Assembly (NCBI RefSeq): GCF_006864425.1
Contig: NZ_QHLI01000003.1
Location: forward strand, 28,907 to 92,906
DNA from: Campylobacter troglodytis
Lineage (GTDB): Bacteria > Campylobacterota > Campylobacteria > Campylobacterales > Campylobacteraceae
Reading direction: 5' to 3'
DNA: 64,000 bases
The notes beneath the pieces were generated by a model. It was not told where the DNA came from. It worked only from the letters and a program-made list of their open reading frames with translations, and did no database searches. Made by a program: the position numbers and the translations under genes. Every line of letters starts with the position of its first letter. Positions within the stretch are counted from its first letter, which is position 1. This document shows positions 9,389 through 18,144 of this stretch, in pieces.

Positions 9389-9774
9389 CTCAAGACAACT
9401 TAAGCGGATTAGAACTCATCATTTTTAACAAGATTTTATACAAAGCTTGATCTTGAATTTTCGTCTTAACTTAGTTTCTTTTAAGTGAAACAAGAAATTT
9501 GCTTTTGCCTTTAAATTTAGCAAGTCTATGTTTAGCAAAGCTCTAGAAATTCACAATTTTATTTATGTGATTCTTAGCTAAACTCATTTTTGGAATGTTT
9601 TACCCTAAATGTTCTTTAGTACCTTCTTGCAAAGTTGCAAGTGTAAGGATGCAAAAAAATACTTCAAAATCTCTTTAAATTTAGCCTCTGAAATTCTGAA
9701 ACGATTGATATACTTGTTTTTCATCTTATAAATCATAACTTGAAACTTCTTTATGTGAGCTTAAGTTTAAGAGA
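9389..9774 (-). mobile_element. Internally deleted IS1595-type remnant, copy B2
   Basis: The left end CTCAAGACAACTTAAGC (9389-9405) is identical to that of copy D. A degenerate inverted end lies at 9759-9774. On the minus strand an N-terminal segment ending in KYF runs into one insert (9624-9654), then straight into a C-terminal segment GTKEHL with HIN near 9570. The catalytic middle is missing. This is the structure expected if inserts at two different positions had recombined. Confidence 0.7.
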
Positions 9775-9889
9775 GCCAATCTTTTTTTAGGCTCTAAGAT
9801 TTGCCAATAGTGCTTAAGTGTTTTTTATTAAAAAGCACTGTGGCAAAAGCCTTTTGAATTTAAATTTTTTTCGCACAAGGCTAAAATCC

Positions 9890-10687
9890 CTAGGCGTTGT
9901 TTTTATACAAGGCTTTTAGATTATCATAGGCTATTTGAATTTGCTCAAATTTCTCCCTACATCTTAGCTGTTCTATTTGATCCTTATCATAATGTGAGTC
10001 AGGGTGATAAAGTTTGACTAGGATGAGGTATTTTTGTCTGATCTGGTCTATATTATCATTTGGAGAGCAATCAAGAAGTTGAAAATATGAGCCAAAGATC
10101 TTAGCCAAGGCATTGAATTTCCACCTATCATTTTCTTTTTTATGTGCTTCTTCTTTGAATTTTTTGTATTCATCCTCATCTATCTTAAAGCTAACACAGT
10201 ATTTTAAATGCTCATTCACAGAGGCAAAGCTTTCAAAGAGTGCCACCGTGCCTTTGTCCTTGTAAGAAATACTAAGTATGTTAGCTGTTTCGTTGTATTC
10301 GCATTGATGCTCTTTGAAATACTGCTTGATATAAGAAACAAAGAGTTTTTCATTTGATCCTAGCTTAAAGATAAGCCCCCCATTTTCAAAGCTCACATCC
10401 ACAAGGATTAGGGGTTTGAGGGCATTTTCTTCTTTGAAATTTAGCTTAAAGGTCTTTTTGTAGCAAGAGCTGTCTAATTCTATATCATCTTCTTTGTAAT
10501 GCTTGGCAACTAGCTTTAAAAAATACTTTCTTTGCTGAATTTCACCCTCATCAAAAAAGGACAGGATCTTGTATTTCTTGCCTATTACCTTTGAGAAGTT
10601 TTTTGTAATGATTTCTTTAAAATAATGAAAAAGGCTAAGATCGTCTATATTAAGACTTATGGACTGTAAATTTTGGACAATTTGCAT
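9890..10687 (-). CDS. DnaJ-like protein with C-terminal J domain
   Basis: 265 residues from the ATG of [14 protein letters not shown] chose this start because the alternative at 10717 would lengthen the overlap with bpt. Residues 1-195 are a Campylobacter-type domain I cannot name. The last 65 residues are a J domain ([20 protein letters not shown], then [11 protein letters not shown]) with the HPD motif that stimulates Hsp70 ATPase. It corresponds to the gene order of C. jejuni Cj1034c-Cj1037c. It overlaps the 3' end of bpt, so the two are probably translationally coupled. Confidence 0.85.
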   Translation of the reverse strand: MQIVQNLQSISLNIDDLSLFHYFKEIITKNFSKVIGKKYKILSFFDEGEIQQRKYFLKLVAKHYKEDDIELDSSCYKKTFKLNFKEENALKPLILVDVSFENGGLIFKLGSNEKLFVSYIKQYFKEHQCEYNETANILSISYKDKGTVALFESFASVNEHLKYCVSFKIDEDEYKKFKEEAHKKENDRWKFNALAKIFGSYFQLLDCSPNDNIDQIRQKYLILVKLYHPDSHYDKDQIEQLRCREKFEQIQIAYDNLKALYKNNA

Positions 10688-11429
10688 TAGATTTCTCCCA
10701 CAAAAACGCACTCTCATCCAAGGAGCTTGTTTGTTTTAATATTTCATTTGGAGTATAATCGGCTTTATAAGCTAATGATTGACACCCTTTTACAAAATAT
10801 CCTAAGTAAATGTATTTTAGGTTTCTTTTTTGAGCCATTTTAATCTCAGTTAGCAAGGAAAACTTACCCAAGGAAAATGATCTATATTCAGGATCGTAAA
10901 AACAATAAATACTCGAAATTCCATCCTCTAAGATGTCAATTAGATCCACACAAACAAGCTTACCGTCTATGTAAAAATCAAGCTCATAGCCAAAGTCCTG
11001 GGCTGCATCTACATAAAGATTATAATACTGTCTAAAATTTAAATAATAAAATTTCCAAGCCTTTGTATCCTTCATAAAGGAGTGATATTTTTCATATAAA
11101 AGCAAATGCTCGTTACTTAAACTTGGCTTTCTTAAAACGATCTGAGTTTTTTCATTTTTTTTAATAGCCCTTCTTAGGCTCTTAGAAAAGATAAATTTTT
11201 CAATCTCAATTCTAAGCCCCAAGCACTCAGAGCAGCTCTTGCAAATGGGTCTTGAAAAATACGCACCAAATCTCCTCCACCCCCTACTTACAAGCTCTTG
11301 ATTAAGCTCTTTGGAGCATTCTTGTATGAATTTATACTCCATTATACAACGGTGCCTATCCAAATAAGGGCAGTCATCCTCTAAGGTGCAAAAGCTAATC
11401 TCTCTTCTTTCTTCTTTAAAATGTGTCAT
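10650..11429 (-). CDS. bpt: Aspartate/glutamate leucyltransferase (Bpt, N-end rule)
   Basis: 259 residues. The N-terminal half has the conserved cysteines CPYLDRHRC and [16 protein letters not shown] of the arginyl/leucyl-transferase family. The GNAT-like C-terminal half contains [16 protein letters not shown] and [17 protein letters not shown]. Bpt adds Leu to proteins with N-terminal Asp or Glu, marking them for ClpAP/ClpS degradation. Its ATG overlaps the TGA of the preceding 50-codon gene (ATGA), so the cluster pycA-small ORF-bpt-dnaJ-like is one operon. Confidence 0.9.
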   Translation of the reverse strand: MTHFKEERREISFCTLEDDCPYLDRHRCIMEYKFIQECSKELNQELVSRGWRRFGAYFSRPICKSCSECLGLRIEIEKFIFSKSLRRAIKKNEKTQIVLRKPSLSNEHLLLYEKYHSFMKDTKAWKFYYLNFRQYYNLYVDAAQDFGYELDFYIDGKLVCVDLIDILEDGISSIYCFYDPEYRSFSLGKFSLLTEIKMAQKRNLKYIYLGYFVKGCQSLAYKADYTPNEILKQTSSLDESAFLWEKSNANCPKFTVHKS

Positions 11430-11578
11430 CTTTTTAATATATCACTATCCTTGACAAAGTCGGCAAATTCTTTACGCAAAGAAGCTTCCTTTGATTCTTG
11501 TGAGCTTTCTTCTTTTAATTTTTGCTCTTTTAAAAGCTCTTTTTTAATGTCTCTTAGACTGTCTAAAAAATCACTCAT
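11426..11578 (-). CDS. Small conserved protein, 50 aa (Cj1036c-like position)
   Basis: A 50-codon frame, [20 protein letters not shown] onward to [10 protein letters not shown]. It overlaps the pycA stop at one end and the bpt start at the other, each by an ATGA junction. The coupling on both sides and the matching small gene at this place in C. jejuni support it as real. It is charged, helical and rich in K and E, with no signal peptide. Function unknown. Confidence 0.75.
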   Translation of the reverse strand: MSDFLDSLRDIKKELLKEQKLKEESSQESKEASLRKEFADFVKDSDILKR

Positions 11579-13014
11579 TTCCTAGCCTCTCTGATCCTTT
11601 GCAGAGTAGCTGCTATGGCTGCTATGACCTCTTCTTTGTTTTCTTGGTGTCTGTCTTCTGTGTGTTCTAGTATTTCTTGCATATGAGTTTCTATGAAGGA
11701 GGTGTCAAAATACCCTCTTCTAAATTCTCTAATCTTGGTAATTGCAATAAGAAAGGGTATGGTTGTTCTTAGATCATCTATGACAAATTCTTTCAATGCC
11801 CTTTCTAGCTTGTTAATCACCAAATCATAGCTAGTAGCCTTTACTATAAGCTTAGCAAGCAAGCTATCATAAAAGGAAGGCACGACATAATCCTTATAAA
11901 TATGGCTATCAACCCTAACCCCAGGTCCTAAGGCAGGAAAATACTCACCTATCTTACCAGCACTTGGGATAAAATTTTTCCACACATTCTCAGCTGTGAT
12001 CCTAGCCTCCACAGCATAGCCTCTATGCTTTATATCGCTTTGTTCTAGATCTAAGATCTCTCCTGCTGCTATGCGAATTTGCCTAACCACAAGATCAACC
12101 CCTATAACCTCCTCTGTGATGGGGTGTTCTACTTGAATTCTTGTATTCATCTCCATAAAATAAAAGCGGTTATAATCATCTAGCAAAAACTCGACCGTTC
12201 CAGCATTTGAATATCCCACAGCCCTAGCAGCAGAAACAGCAGTAACCCCTAGGGTCTTTCTTAGATCCTCGCTTATGCTAGGACAAGGTGCTATTTCTAT
12301 GATCTTTTGATGCCTTCTTTGGATGGAGCAGTCGCGTTCGCAAAGGTGGATTATGTGTCCGTAATTATCCCCTAGAACCTGAATTTCTATGTGTCTTGGA
12401 TTTACTATATATTTTTCCATAAAAACCTCATCGTTATTAAAAAAAGCCAAGGCCTCTCTCTTGCAAGCCTCAAAAGAAGACTCTAATTCCTCTTCTTTAT
12501 GAACGACACGAATTCCTCGTCCCCCTCCTCCTCCACTTGCCTTTAAGATAACAGGATAGCCTATTTTTTCAGCCTGTGTTTTAAGCTCATCCAAGGAACA
12601 GTCATTTAACTTTTCTGTTCCAGGCACAATGGGAATGCCGTTTTTACTCATAAGATAGCGAGCTATGTTTTTATTTCCCATTTTGTGAATTACTTCTGAT
12701 CTTGGTCCTATAAAGATAAGCCCTGCATCCTCGCAAGCCTTTGCAAATTCATAATTTTCACTTAAAAAGCCATAGCCTGGATGTATAGCATCAGCCTTGC
12801 AAGCCTTTGCTACATCTATGATTCTATCAATGTCTAGGTATCCTCTAATGGCGTTTGTGCCTATTTTATAAGCCTCATCTGCTATTTTTACATGAAGGCA
12901 GTGCATATCAGGTTCTGTATAAATAGCCACGCTTTTAATGTGTAAATCCCTACAAGCACGAATCACGCGAATAGCTATCTCGCCTCTGTTTGCAATTAAA
13001 ATTTTATAAATCAT
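11575..13014 (-). CDS. pycA: Pyruvate carboxylase subunit A (biotin carboxylase)
   Basis: 479 residues of the biotin carboxylase family. The N-terminal ILIANRGEIAIRVIRAC is followed by the ATP-grasp glycine loop KASGGGGGRGIRVV near residue 165, the metal-binding MEMNTRIQVEHPITEE, and the C-terminal RGYAVEARI. It carboxylates biotin with ATP and bicarbonate. The neighbours bpt and DnaJ-like match C. jejuni Cj1037c, the pyruvate carboxylase A subunit, rather than accC. The partner pycB is not in the window. Strong operon with downstream genes. Confidence 0.88.
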   Translation of the reverse strand: MIYKILIANRGEIAIRVIRACRDLHIKSVAIYTEPDMHCLHVKIADEAYKIGTNAIRGYLDIDRIIDVAKACKADAIHPGYGFLSENYEFAKACEDAGLIFIGPRSEVIHKMGNKNIARYLMSKNGIPIVPGTEKLNDCSLDELKTQAEKIGYPVILKASGGGGGRGIRVVHKEEELESSFEACKREALAFFNNDEVFMEKYIVNPRHIEIQVLGDNYGHIIHLCERDCSIQRRHQKIIEIAPCPSISEDLRKTLGVTAVSAARAVGYSNAGTVEFLLDDYNRFYFMEMNTRIQVEHPITEEVIGVDLVVRQIRIAAGEILDLEQSDIKHRGYAVEARITAENVWKNFIPSAGKIGEYFPALGPGVRVDSHIYKDYVVPSFYDSLLAKLIVKATSYDLVINKLERALKEFVIDDLRTTIPFLIAITKIREFRRGYFDTSFIETHMQEILEHTEDRHQENKEEVIAAIAATLQRIREARK

Positions 13015-13471
13015 ACTAGCTTCCTTGAAGATAAAATCGCATAAGGAAATTATAATTAAAAAACATTAAAAAGTGCATAAAAAAAACAGTTTGTGCTAAA
13101 AAATGCCCAAAAACACGCAAGGTTTTGAAATTAACAAATTTTTTATCAAAAGATTTTTAGAACTTGATATTTTAAATTTAAGAATTTGTTTTGTGAATTT
13201 TTTTAAGTCTTAAAAAATCTTTTATGCAAATAAAAGGCTTTAAACTTTAAAATGATGGATTGTGAATGCTTGAATTTTTATTAAAAATAGCTAAATTTGC
13301 AAAAATTGACCTGGCAAAGTTCTTGCTAACAAGACTTTTAACATTTGCAAGAAAAAGAGCGTTTATAGCGAGAACGCAAAGCGTGGATTAAAGAACAGTA
13401 TTAAATTTAGCACTTTTAACAAAATATTCTTCTTTATCTATTTTGTAGTTTTAAGCATAGCCTTGCCTATA
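13015..13471. other. Intergenic DNA, no gene seen
   Basis: About 455 bp, AT-rich, with scattered AAATTT/GAATTT words. It must hold the promoter for the pycA operon near 13030-13060. I see no gene or RNA. Confidence 0.5.
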
Positions 13472-14653
13472 CTACAAAAGCCTGTTGAATTTATAGCGCT
13501 CAAGCATAGAGGCATTGCCACTTACCCCTCCTTGATGCACATAAAGCATAGGTCTAGCAAATAAATGCCTATAAAAAAGCATGGTACCTAGCCCAACTGT
13601 ATCATAAAGTAAGCTAAATTCTATCCCGCACTCAAAAAGTGCTTTTTTATATATAGCCAAAAGCTCCTTGTAGGGCTTGGCAAAATGAAAATTTTTTGGT
13701 TTTTTTAATATAAAAAGCTTTTTGCAAGAGGTGTCATTGAGCTTTACTGAATTTTTTAAGCCCTCATCACTAGGATCTAAAATTTCAATGCAAAGTGGCT
13801 CCTTTAAATCAAGCATTTGCCTTTTTAAATAAGCCTCATCCCCCACACAAGCACAAGTAAAGACCCTAAATTCACTGTGTTTTGCAAGATATAAGGCACT
13901 TGTTCCTGTGCCTGAGGGCAAGAAGATGTTAAATTGTAAATTTAAATCAAAGGCTTGTTCTTTAATCTCTCTTGCAAGGCTTTCAAAACCCATCTCAGCT
14001 TCTTTGCAAGCTAGTCCCTCTGGTATAAAAAGATCCCCTTTTTCACATAGAGCCAAAGCCTCAGCTTTTAGGCTAGAATTTAAACTTTGTATGATCTTAG
14101 CCTCATTTTTCAAGGCAAGGGCATAATTTCCACAAGGCTTATCCTTTAAAAAGCTTGAAATTTGCTTACAAACAAAGATAAGCTCAAAATCATACTTCCT
14201 TGCAAATTCACTCAAAACAGCCAAACAGTTACTTTGAGAGCTACCAAAGCTTATGATTCTTGGCTGAGTTTTACTTTGAATTTTTTGAGTGAAGTTTTTT
14301 AAATTTAAAGAAGTATTTGTGGCTAGTTCTTGCTTAAAATTTGAGCTTAGCTTTGTTTTAAATTTACGAGCTTTTAAGTCGCCTATTTTTAAGGCTTGTT
14401 TAAAATTATAGGTTGATAGGTCCCCACTTTTTAAGCCTAGTTTAAAATTATGAGCTTGCAAGGCTTGATCTTTAAGGCTTGATTGATGAGATAGTTCTTG
14501 CATTAAAGAAACTCTTAGCTCTTTTGCGTTTTTAATGAAATACTTAAGCTTTCTTGCCTTATTTCCCCCACAAAGATCCCCAAGTAGATCATCTCTTTTT
14601 ACAAAGAATTCAAAGCCATCAAGCTTGGTTTTTTCAAGCCTACTAAGGCTCAT
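13472..14653 (-). CDS. PLP enzyme, ACC deaminase/D-cysteine desulfhydrase family, with repeat insertion
   Basis: 393 residues, about 80 more than usual. The start FFVKRDDLLGDLCGGNKARK carries the PLP lysine. SFGSSQSNCLAVLSEFA follows near residue 135, and FLPSGTGTSALYLA and VHQGGVSGNASM lie further on. The family deaminates or desulfhydrates small amino acids; the substrate is not clear. Residues about 46-130 are an insertion of related units (NFKLGLKSGDL, NFKQALKIGDL, NFKQEL) that separates the lysine motif from the next conserved block. Its ATG overlaps the MotB-like gene's stop. Confidence 0.8.
   Translation of the reverse strand: MSLSRLEKTKLDGFEFFVKRDDLLGDLCGGNKARKLKYFIKNAKELRVSLMQELSHQSSLKDQALQAHNFKLGLKSGDLSTYNFKQALKIGDLKARKFKTKLSSNFKQELATNTSLNLKNFTQKIQSKTQPRIISFGSSQSNCLAVLSEFARKYDFELIFVCKQISSFLKDKPCGNYALALKNEAKIIQSLNSSLKAEALALCEKGDLFIPEGLACKEAEMGFESLAREIKEQAFDLNLQFNIFLPSGTGTSALYLAKHSEFRVFTCACVGDEAYLKRQMLDLKEPLCIEILDPSDEGLKNSVKLNDTSCKKLFILKKPKNFHFAKPYKELLAIYKKALFECGIEFSLLYDTVGLGTMLFYRHLFARPMLYVHQGGVSGNASMLERYKFNRLL
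14264..14518 (-). repeat. In-frame repeat insertion inside the PLP-enzyme gene
   Basis: About 255 bp encoding degenerate units of roughly 15 residues built on NFKxxLKxGDL. The DNA carries several AAATTT/AAATTC-type words, as do the other in-gene expansions at 36600, 42030, 59800 and 61085. It lies between two blocks that are adjacent in other family members. Confidence 0.65.
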
Positions 14654-15495
14654 TTGTCAAAAAGCTCTTGAGTTTTTTTGATGATGAAGTCCTTAGAAAG
14701 TTCAAAGTCAAGCTCCACCCTACCCTCTTTCTCATCATTTTGTACGCTAGTATTTGCAAAAAGCAAGGAATTTAGCCTCTCATCCTTGTAAAAAGAAAGC
14801 ACAAAGCCCATAAGCTCGTTGCTTCTTTTGGAGGCAAGATCTATCTTGTGAAGAAACGAATGCCCTTCCTCTGCTATGTAAGCTTGTATGCTGATCTGTT
14901 CTATGCTGTTAGCAAGGGAGCTATCTTGCAAGATGGCACTTAGATATTCATTTAAGATATTTCTAAGCTTTGGCTTAACCTCGTTTTTAAGTAGATATGA
15001 GCCTTGATTAAAGAGGGTGTTGTTAAATAAGATGAGTGCTCCTGTTTGAGGATTAACTGTAATATTAAAATCAAATTTAGCTTGAAGTTCTAAGATGAGG
15101 TTATTCTTAATAAATCTTAAATTAGCAAATTCTTCTCTTAGCTGAGTAAAATTGTCTTTTAAATTTTTAAGCCTAATTTCTTTTTCATTTAGCTGGGATA
15201 ATAAGATCAGCATCTCCTCATCTTTTTTGCTTGAAAAATTCAGCTCTGTTCCTTTGAGATTTTTACCAAGCTCATAGATGATTTTTTGTTCTTCTTTAAA
15301 GCTTTCTTTTTGAGCTTCAAACTGTGTTTTTTCATCATTTAGCCTTGCTTCAATGAGATTAAAATCAAGCCTTGCATAAGAGTTTTTAATCAAAACAGCA
15401 GCCAAGATGAACAAAAAAACAAAAAAAAGCCCAGCCACAAGGGTGGTATAACTAAGATAAAATAAGCTTCTTTCTTCTTCGTAATTTTTTTTCAT
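14650..15495 (-). CDS. OmpA-family, MotB-like membrane protein (Cj0599-like)
   Basis: 281 residues. One membrane segment (about 14-37), a long coiled coil (about 45-130, KDEEMLILLSQLNEKEIRLK), then an OmpA/MotB-like peptidoglycan-binding domain (LFNQGSYLLKNEVKPKLRNI). It overlaps the MotA-like gene by 4 bp, so the two probably form a stator-like complex. In MotB the membrane helix carries the proton-binding Asp of YADFM. Here the matching stretch is YTTLV with Thr, so proton-driven force generation is uncertain. Same neighbours (fba, peb4, nth) as C. jejuni Cj0599. Confidence 0.8.
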   Translation of the reverse strand: MKKNYEEERSLFYLSYTTLVAGLFFVFLFILAAVLIKNSYARLDFNLIEARLNDEKTQFEAQKESFKEEQKIIYELGKNLKGTELNFSSKKDEEMLILLSQLNEKEIRLKNLKDNFTQLREEFANLRFIKNNLILELQAKFDFNITVNPQTGALILFNNTLFNQGSYLLKNEVKPKLRNILNEYLSAILQDSSLANSIEQISIQAYIAEEGHSFLHKIDLASKRSNELMGFVLSFYKDERLNSLLFANTSVQNDEKEGRVELDFELSKDFIIKKTQELFDK

Positions 15496-16808
15496 TTACT
15501 TGAAAATTCACCGTCTTTATTAAACTTAGCTATGACCTCGCTAGCCTCGTTATCAAGCTCGCTTATTTCAGCCTTTAATTTAGAGGCTAGTTCTATGCCA
15601 CCGTCTATGTGCTTTTCATCCTCATAGGCTTCTTTGAATTCTCTAATGCCTTGAATTAAACTATCCTTAAAACCAAGAAAGATCTTTTCTTGATTTTGTA
15701 TCATTAGCTCTTGATAATGCCCAAAGCTTTTCTTAAAATCCTCTATCATCTCATCGAGGCTACTAAGGGTTTTATCAAGGTGCTGCACCCTATCTGCGCT
15801 TAATTCCAGCAAGCGACTATACTGCTCGCTAAGCTTAGAATTTACCTCTTTTAAGTTATGATTAAAGCTAGTTATAACCTCTGTCATATCTATATAAACC
15901 TTGCTTAGATCCTTTTGCTTTCTGTGCGAGGCATTAAGCTCGTTCATAGTCTGCTTAATATGCTCAGCACTGATGCGAATGGCCTTTTCCTCGACATTTA
16001 GCATCTCTTGAAAAAGCCCAAATTTTCTTTCTATACTGTAATTAAGCTCCTTGAAAAAGTCTTGATTACTAACTTGTTCAAAGATCACACCAACCTTATC
16101 AAAATGCTGCAAACCCTGAGTCAAATATCTTTGTTCTAGCTCTTCTTTGGTCCAAAAAAATATGCTTGTTGAGCTTTTTAATCTATCAAATAATTTTTGT
16201 ATCTTAGACCTACCCAATCTTTCAAAAAATACCCACCACAAGGACAAAAATACCCCATAAATAGACACATAAAAAGCAGCCCCTAGCCCACTTAGAAACT
16301 GTGAAATTTCTTGCTCTAAAGCACCTAGCTCCTTTGCATTAAAGCTTGGCACAAACAAGGCTATGCAAATGAAGGTGCCTAAAATTCCCATCATAGAAAA
16401 CAAGCTAGAAGCTATGTTGGCAAAATTTTCATTCCTAGAAGTTCTTATGTAGGTAGCACAAAAGGCATCAAAACTGCCATTGCATTTGGTTTCCTTGCCT
16501 ATTTTTAAAAAATTTTTCATAATATAGCTTTTTAGGGCTTGCTTGAAATCGTTTTTTTGTTGTTCTAAGAAACTAGAAGCGTATTCTGCGTTATGTCTTG
16601 CAAGAAGAAGGGCTACAACCAAGATAAGACCCATAAGAGCAAGGGCAAGTAGGCTTATTTTAAAATCTATCTTTCCAAAATATGCCAAAAGCACAAGAAT
16701 GTATATCAAACAAGGCAAAAAGATGATTTTAAGATAAACCAAAAATCCACTTCTTTCCTTAATATCTGGCAAAGAAAGCTCTGAAACCCCTTCTATCCTA
16801 TCCATCAC
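15492..16808 (-). CDS. MotA/TolQ/ExbB-like membrane protein with long coiled-coil tail (Cj0598-like)
   Basis: 438 residues. Hydrophobic segments lie near residues 27-45, 50-68, 130-150 and 172-195 (ISQFLSGLGAAFYVSIYGVF, typical of the MotA/ExbB channel helix). A roughly 240-residue helical cytoplasmic tail follows (EEKAIRISAEHIKQTMNEL, then SLDEMIEDFKKSF). It pairs with the MotB-like gene downstream. It is known to me only as a conserved Campylobacter gene of unknown function; cell-envelope work is likely. The ATG overlaps no upstream gene. Confidence 0.8.
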   Translation of the reverse strand: MMDRIEGVSELSLPDIKERSGFLVYLKIIFLPCLIYILVLLAYFGKIDFKISLLALALMGLILVVALLLARHNAEYASSFLEQQKNDFKQALKSYIMKNFLKIGKETKCNGSFDAFCATYIRTSRNENFANIASSLFSMMGILGTFICIALFVPSFNAKELGALEQEISQFLSGLGAAFYVSIYGVFLSLWWVFFERLGRSKIQKLFDRLKSSTSIFFWTKEELEQRYLTQGLQHFDKVGVIFEQVSNQDFFKELNYSIERKFGLFQEMLNVEEKAIRISAEHIKQTMNELNASHRKQKDLSKVYIDMTEVITSFNHNLKEVNSKLSEQYSRLLELSADRVQHLDKTLSSLDEMIEDFKKSFGHYQELMIQNQEKIFLGFKDSLIQGIREFKEAYEDEKHIDGGIELASKLKAEISELDNEASEVIAKFNKDGEFSSK

Positions 16809-17258
16809 TCCTACCTTTAATCTTAGCTTTTACTTTAATCTTGTTTTTGTAAACTGTGTAAATCTTATATTTATAAGTATTTAAAAAATATTTAAATTCC
16901 TTAAATTCAAAACCTAGTAACCTTTGCAAAAAAAATTCACAAAAAGCCAAATTGTCTAAATTCATAAAACTACAATTTGCAAATTCTTGTCTTAAATTTA
17001 GAGCAAAAGCAACAAGTTTTAAAAACTTAAATAATTTTGAATTATATCTAATTTTTCTTTCTTTTTAGGAAAAAATAAACTTATTTTAAGCTATCTTTGG
17101 TGTTTAAATTTAAGCTATCTTTTAAATCTTGCATAAAATTCAATTTCTAGGATCAATTTATGTGAGCTTATAAAAAGCTCATTTTTAAAACACCCAACAA
17201 AAATTAAATTTGTGAAATGCTAACTTTAACAGCTTGTTTTAATGCGGCAAAAATAATG
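16809..17258. other. Intergenic DNA, no gene seen
   Basis: 450 bp of AT-rich sequence with AAATTC words. It presumably holds the promoter for the minus-strand motA-like operon. Nothing else is recognisable before the IS remnant. Confidence 0.5.
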
Positions 17259-18109
17259 GCTCAATTAAACTTAAACTAAATTGAAAGGTTTTTAAGTTAA
17301 GTCCTATGAAAAACAAAAATCCGTTCCAGAATTGTATCAAAAGAAATTTAGGTAAATTTTGCGTTATTTTTTACTTCGTGCTACGCGTCTTGTAACTTTT
17401 GGGGGATTGATTTAGAGGTGAAAAAAACGCTCTACTTTGTCAAATTCCTCATCAAAGTTTGTGTAAAATTTTCAAATAAATTCACATTTTGATAGCCAAA
17501 GAATGCTAGAAACTTTCTAAAATGATCGGTGAAATAGAAGTTGATGAGAGTTATTTCGGTGTAAGGAGTGGACGTGGTAAGCGTGTATGTGGGGTTGGTA
17601 AAAAACACCTGTGTTTTTACTTCGTGCTACGCGCTCATAACTGTAAGCAGAAGGGATGTTAAAGCGAAACGGTTGTATTTATACTCTAAAACACTTGCTC
17701 TGCCAAAGAGCTACTATCTATTATAAGGGACTTTGCAGAGCTTAAAGAAGGTGAAATTTACAGCAACAGCTTCAAAGCCTACGGTGCCTTGGTTGATTTT
17801 TTACTTCACTATGCTTGTAACTTTGCAAGAAGGAGTAAAGCTAATTATATGGTAAAACATAGCAAAAACGAGTTTGCACATTAGCGAAATCATATCAATG
17901 GGATAGAGAACTTTTTTACTTCGTGCTACGCGTCTTGTAACTGCAAACAGAAGAGGCTTTGCAAAGCTTCATATTATTGAAATTCGTGGCATAAAAATAG
18001 AAAATTTTGTCCCTCATTTAAAAGAAATTAAGTCTCAAAATTTAGGACAAAATTCTCATCAAAATTTAATGAAGTTGTAAGAAAATATCCGCTTAAGTTA
18101 TCTTAAGCC
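17259..18109 (+). mobile_element. IS1595-type transposase remnant, copy C, with four short inserts
   Basis: Ends resemble GGCTCAATTAAACTTAA (17259) and an inverted GCTTAAGTTATCTTAAGCC (18091-18109). The plus strand reads as transposase pieces: GEIEVDESYFGVRSGRGKRV from 17523 (uninterrupted site 2), GMLKRNG near 17655, YGALVDF, NYMVKHSKNEFAH and IENF. Inserts lie at 17372-17402 (site 1, after YF), 17617-17652 (site 3, after the VF codons), 17801-17831 (site 4, after VDF) and 17915-17952 (site 5, after ENF). The stop codons inside the inserts inactivate it. Confidence 0.82.
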
Positions 18110-18144
18110 AAAACCATTTACTTTGAATTTAACTTAGCCAAATT

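Noticed and set aside
11575..13014. accC (acetyl-CoA carboxylase subunit) as the name of this biotin carboxylase
   Set aside because: The sequence family fits both, but the gene order with bpt and the DnaJ-like gene matches pycA of C. jejuni.
14650..16808. Zorya defence system (ZorA/ZorB) reading of the MotA/MotB-like pair
   Set aside because: No ZorC, ZorD or ZorE gene is adjacent, the MotB-like helix lacks the key Asp, and the pair has a conserved place beside fba-peb4-nth in Campylobacter.
17372..17652. Classical ribosomal bypassing (T4 gene 60 or mitochondrial byp type) as the explanation of the inserts
   Set aside because: No matching take-off and landing codons (TTT before, G-starting codon after), and the host frames also carry other stops, so they look dead. 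Not excluded by experiment.
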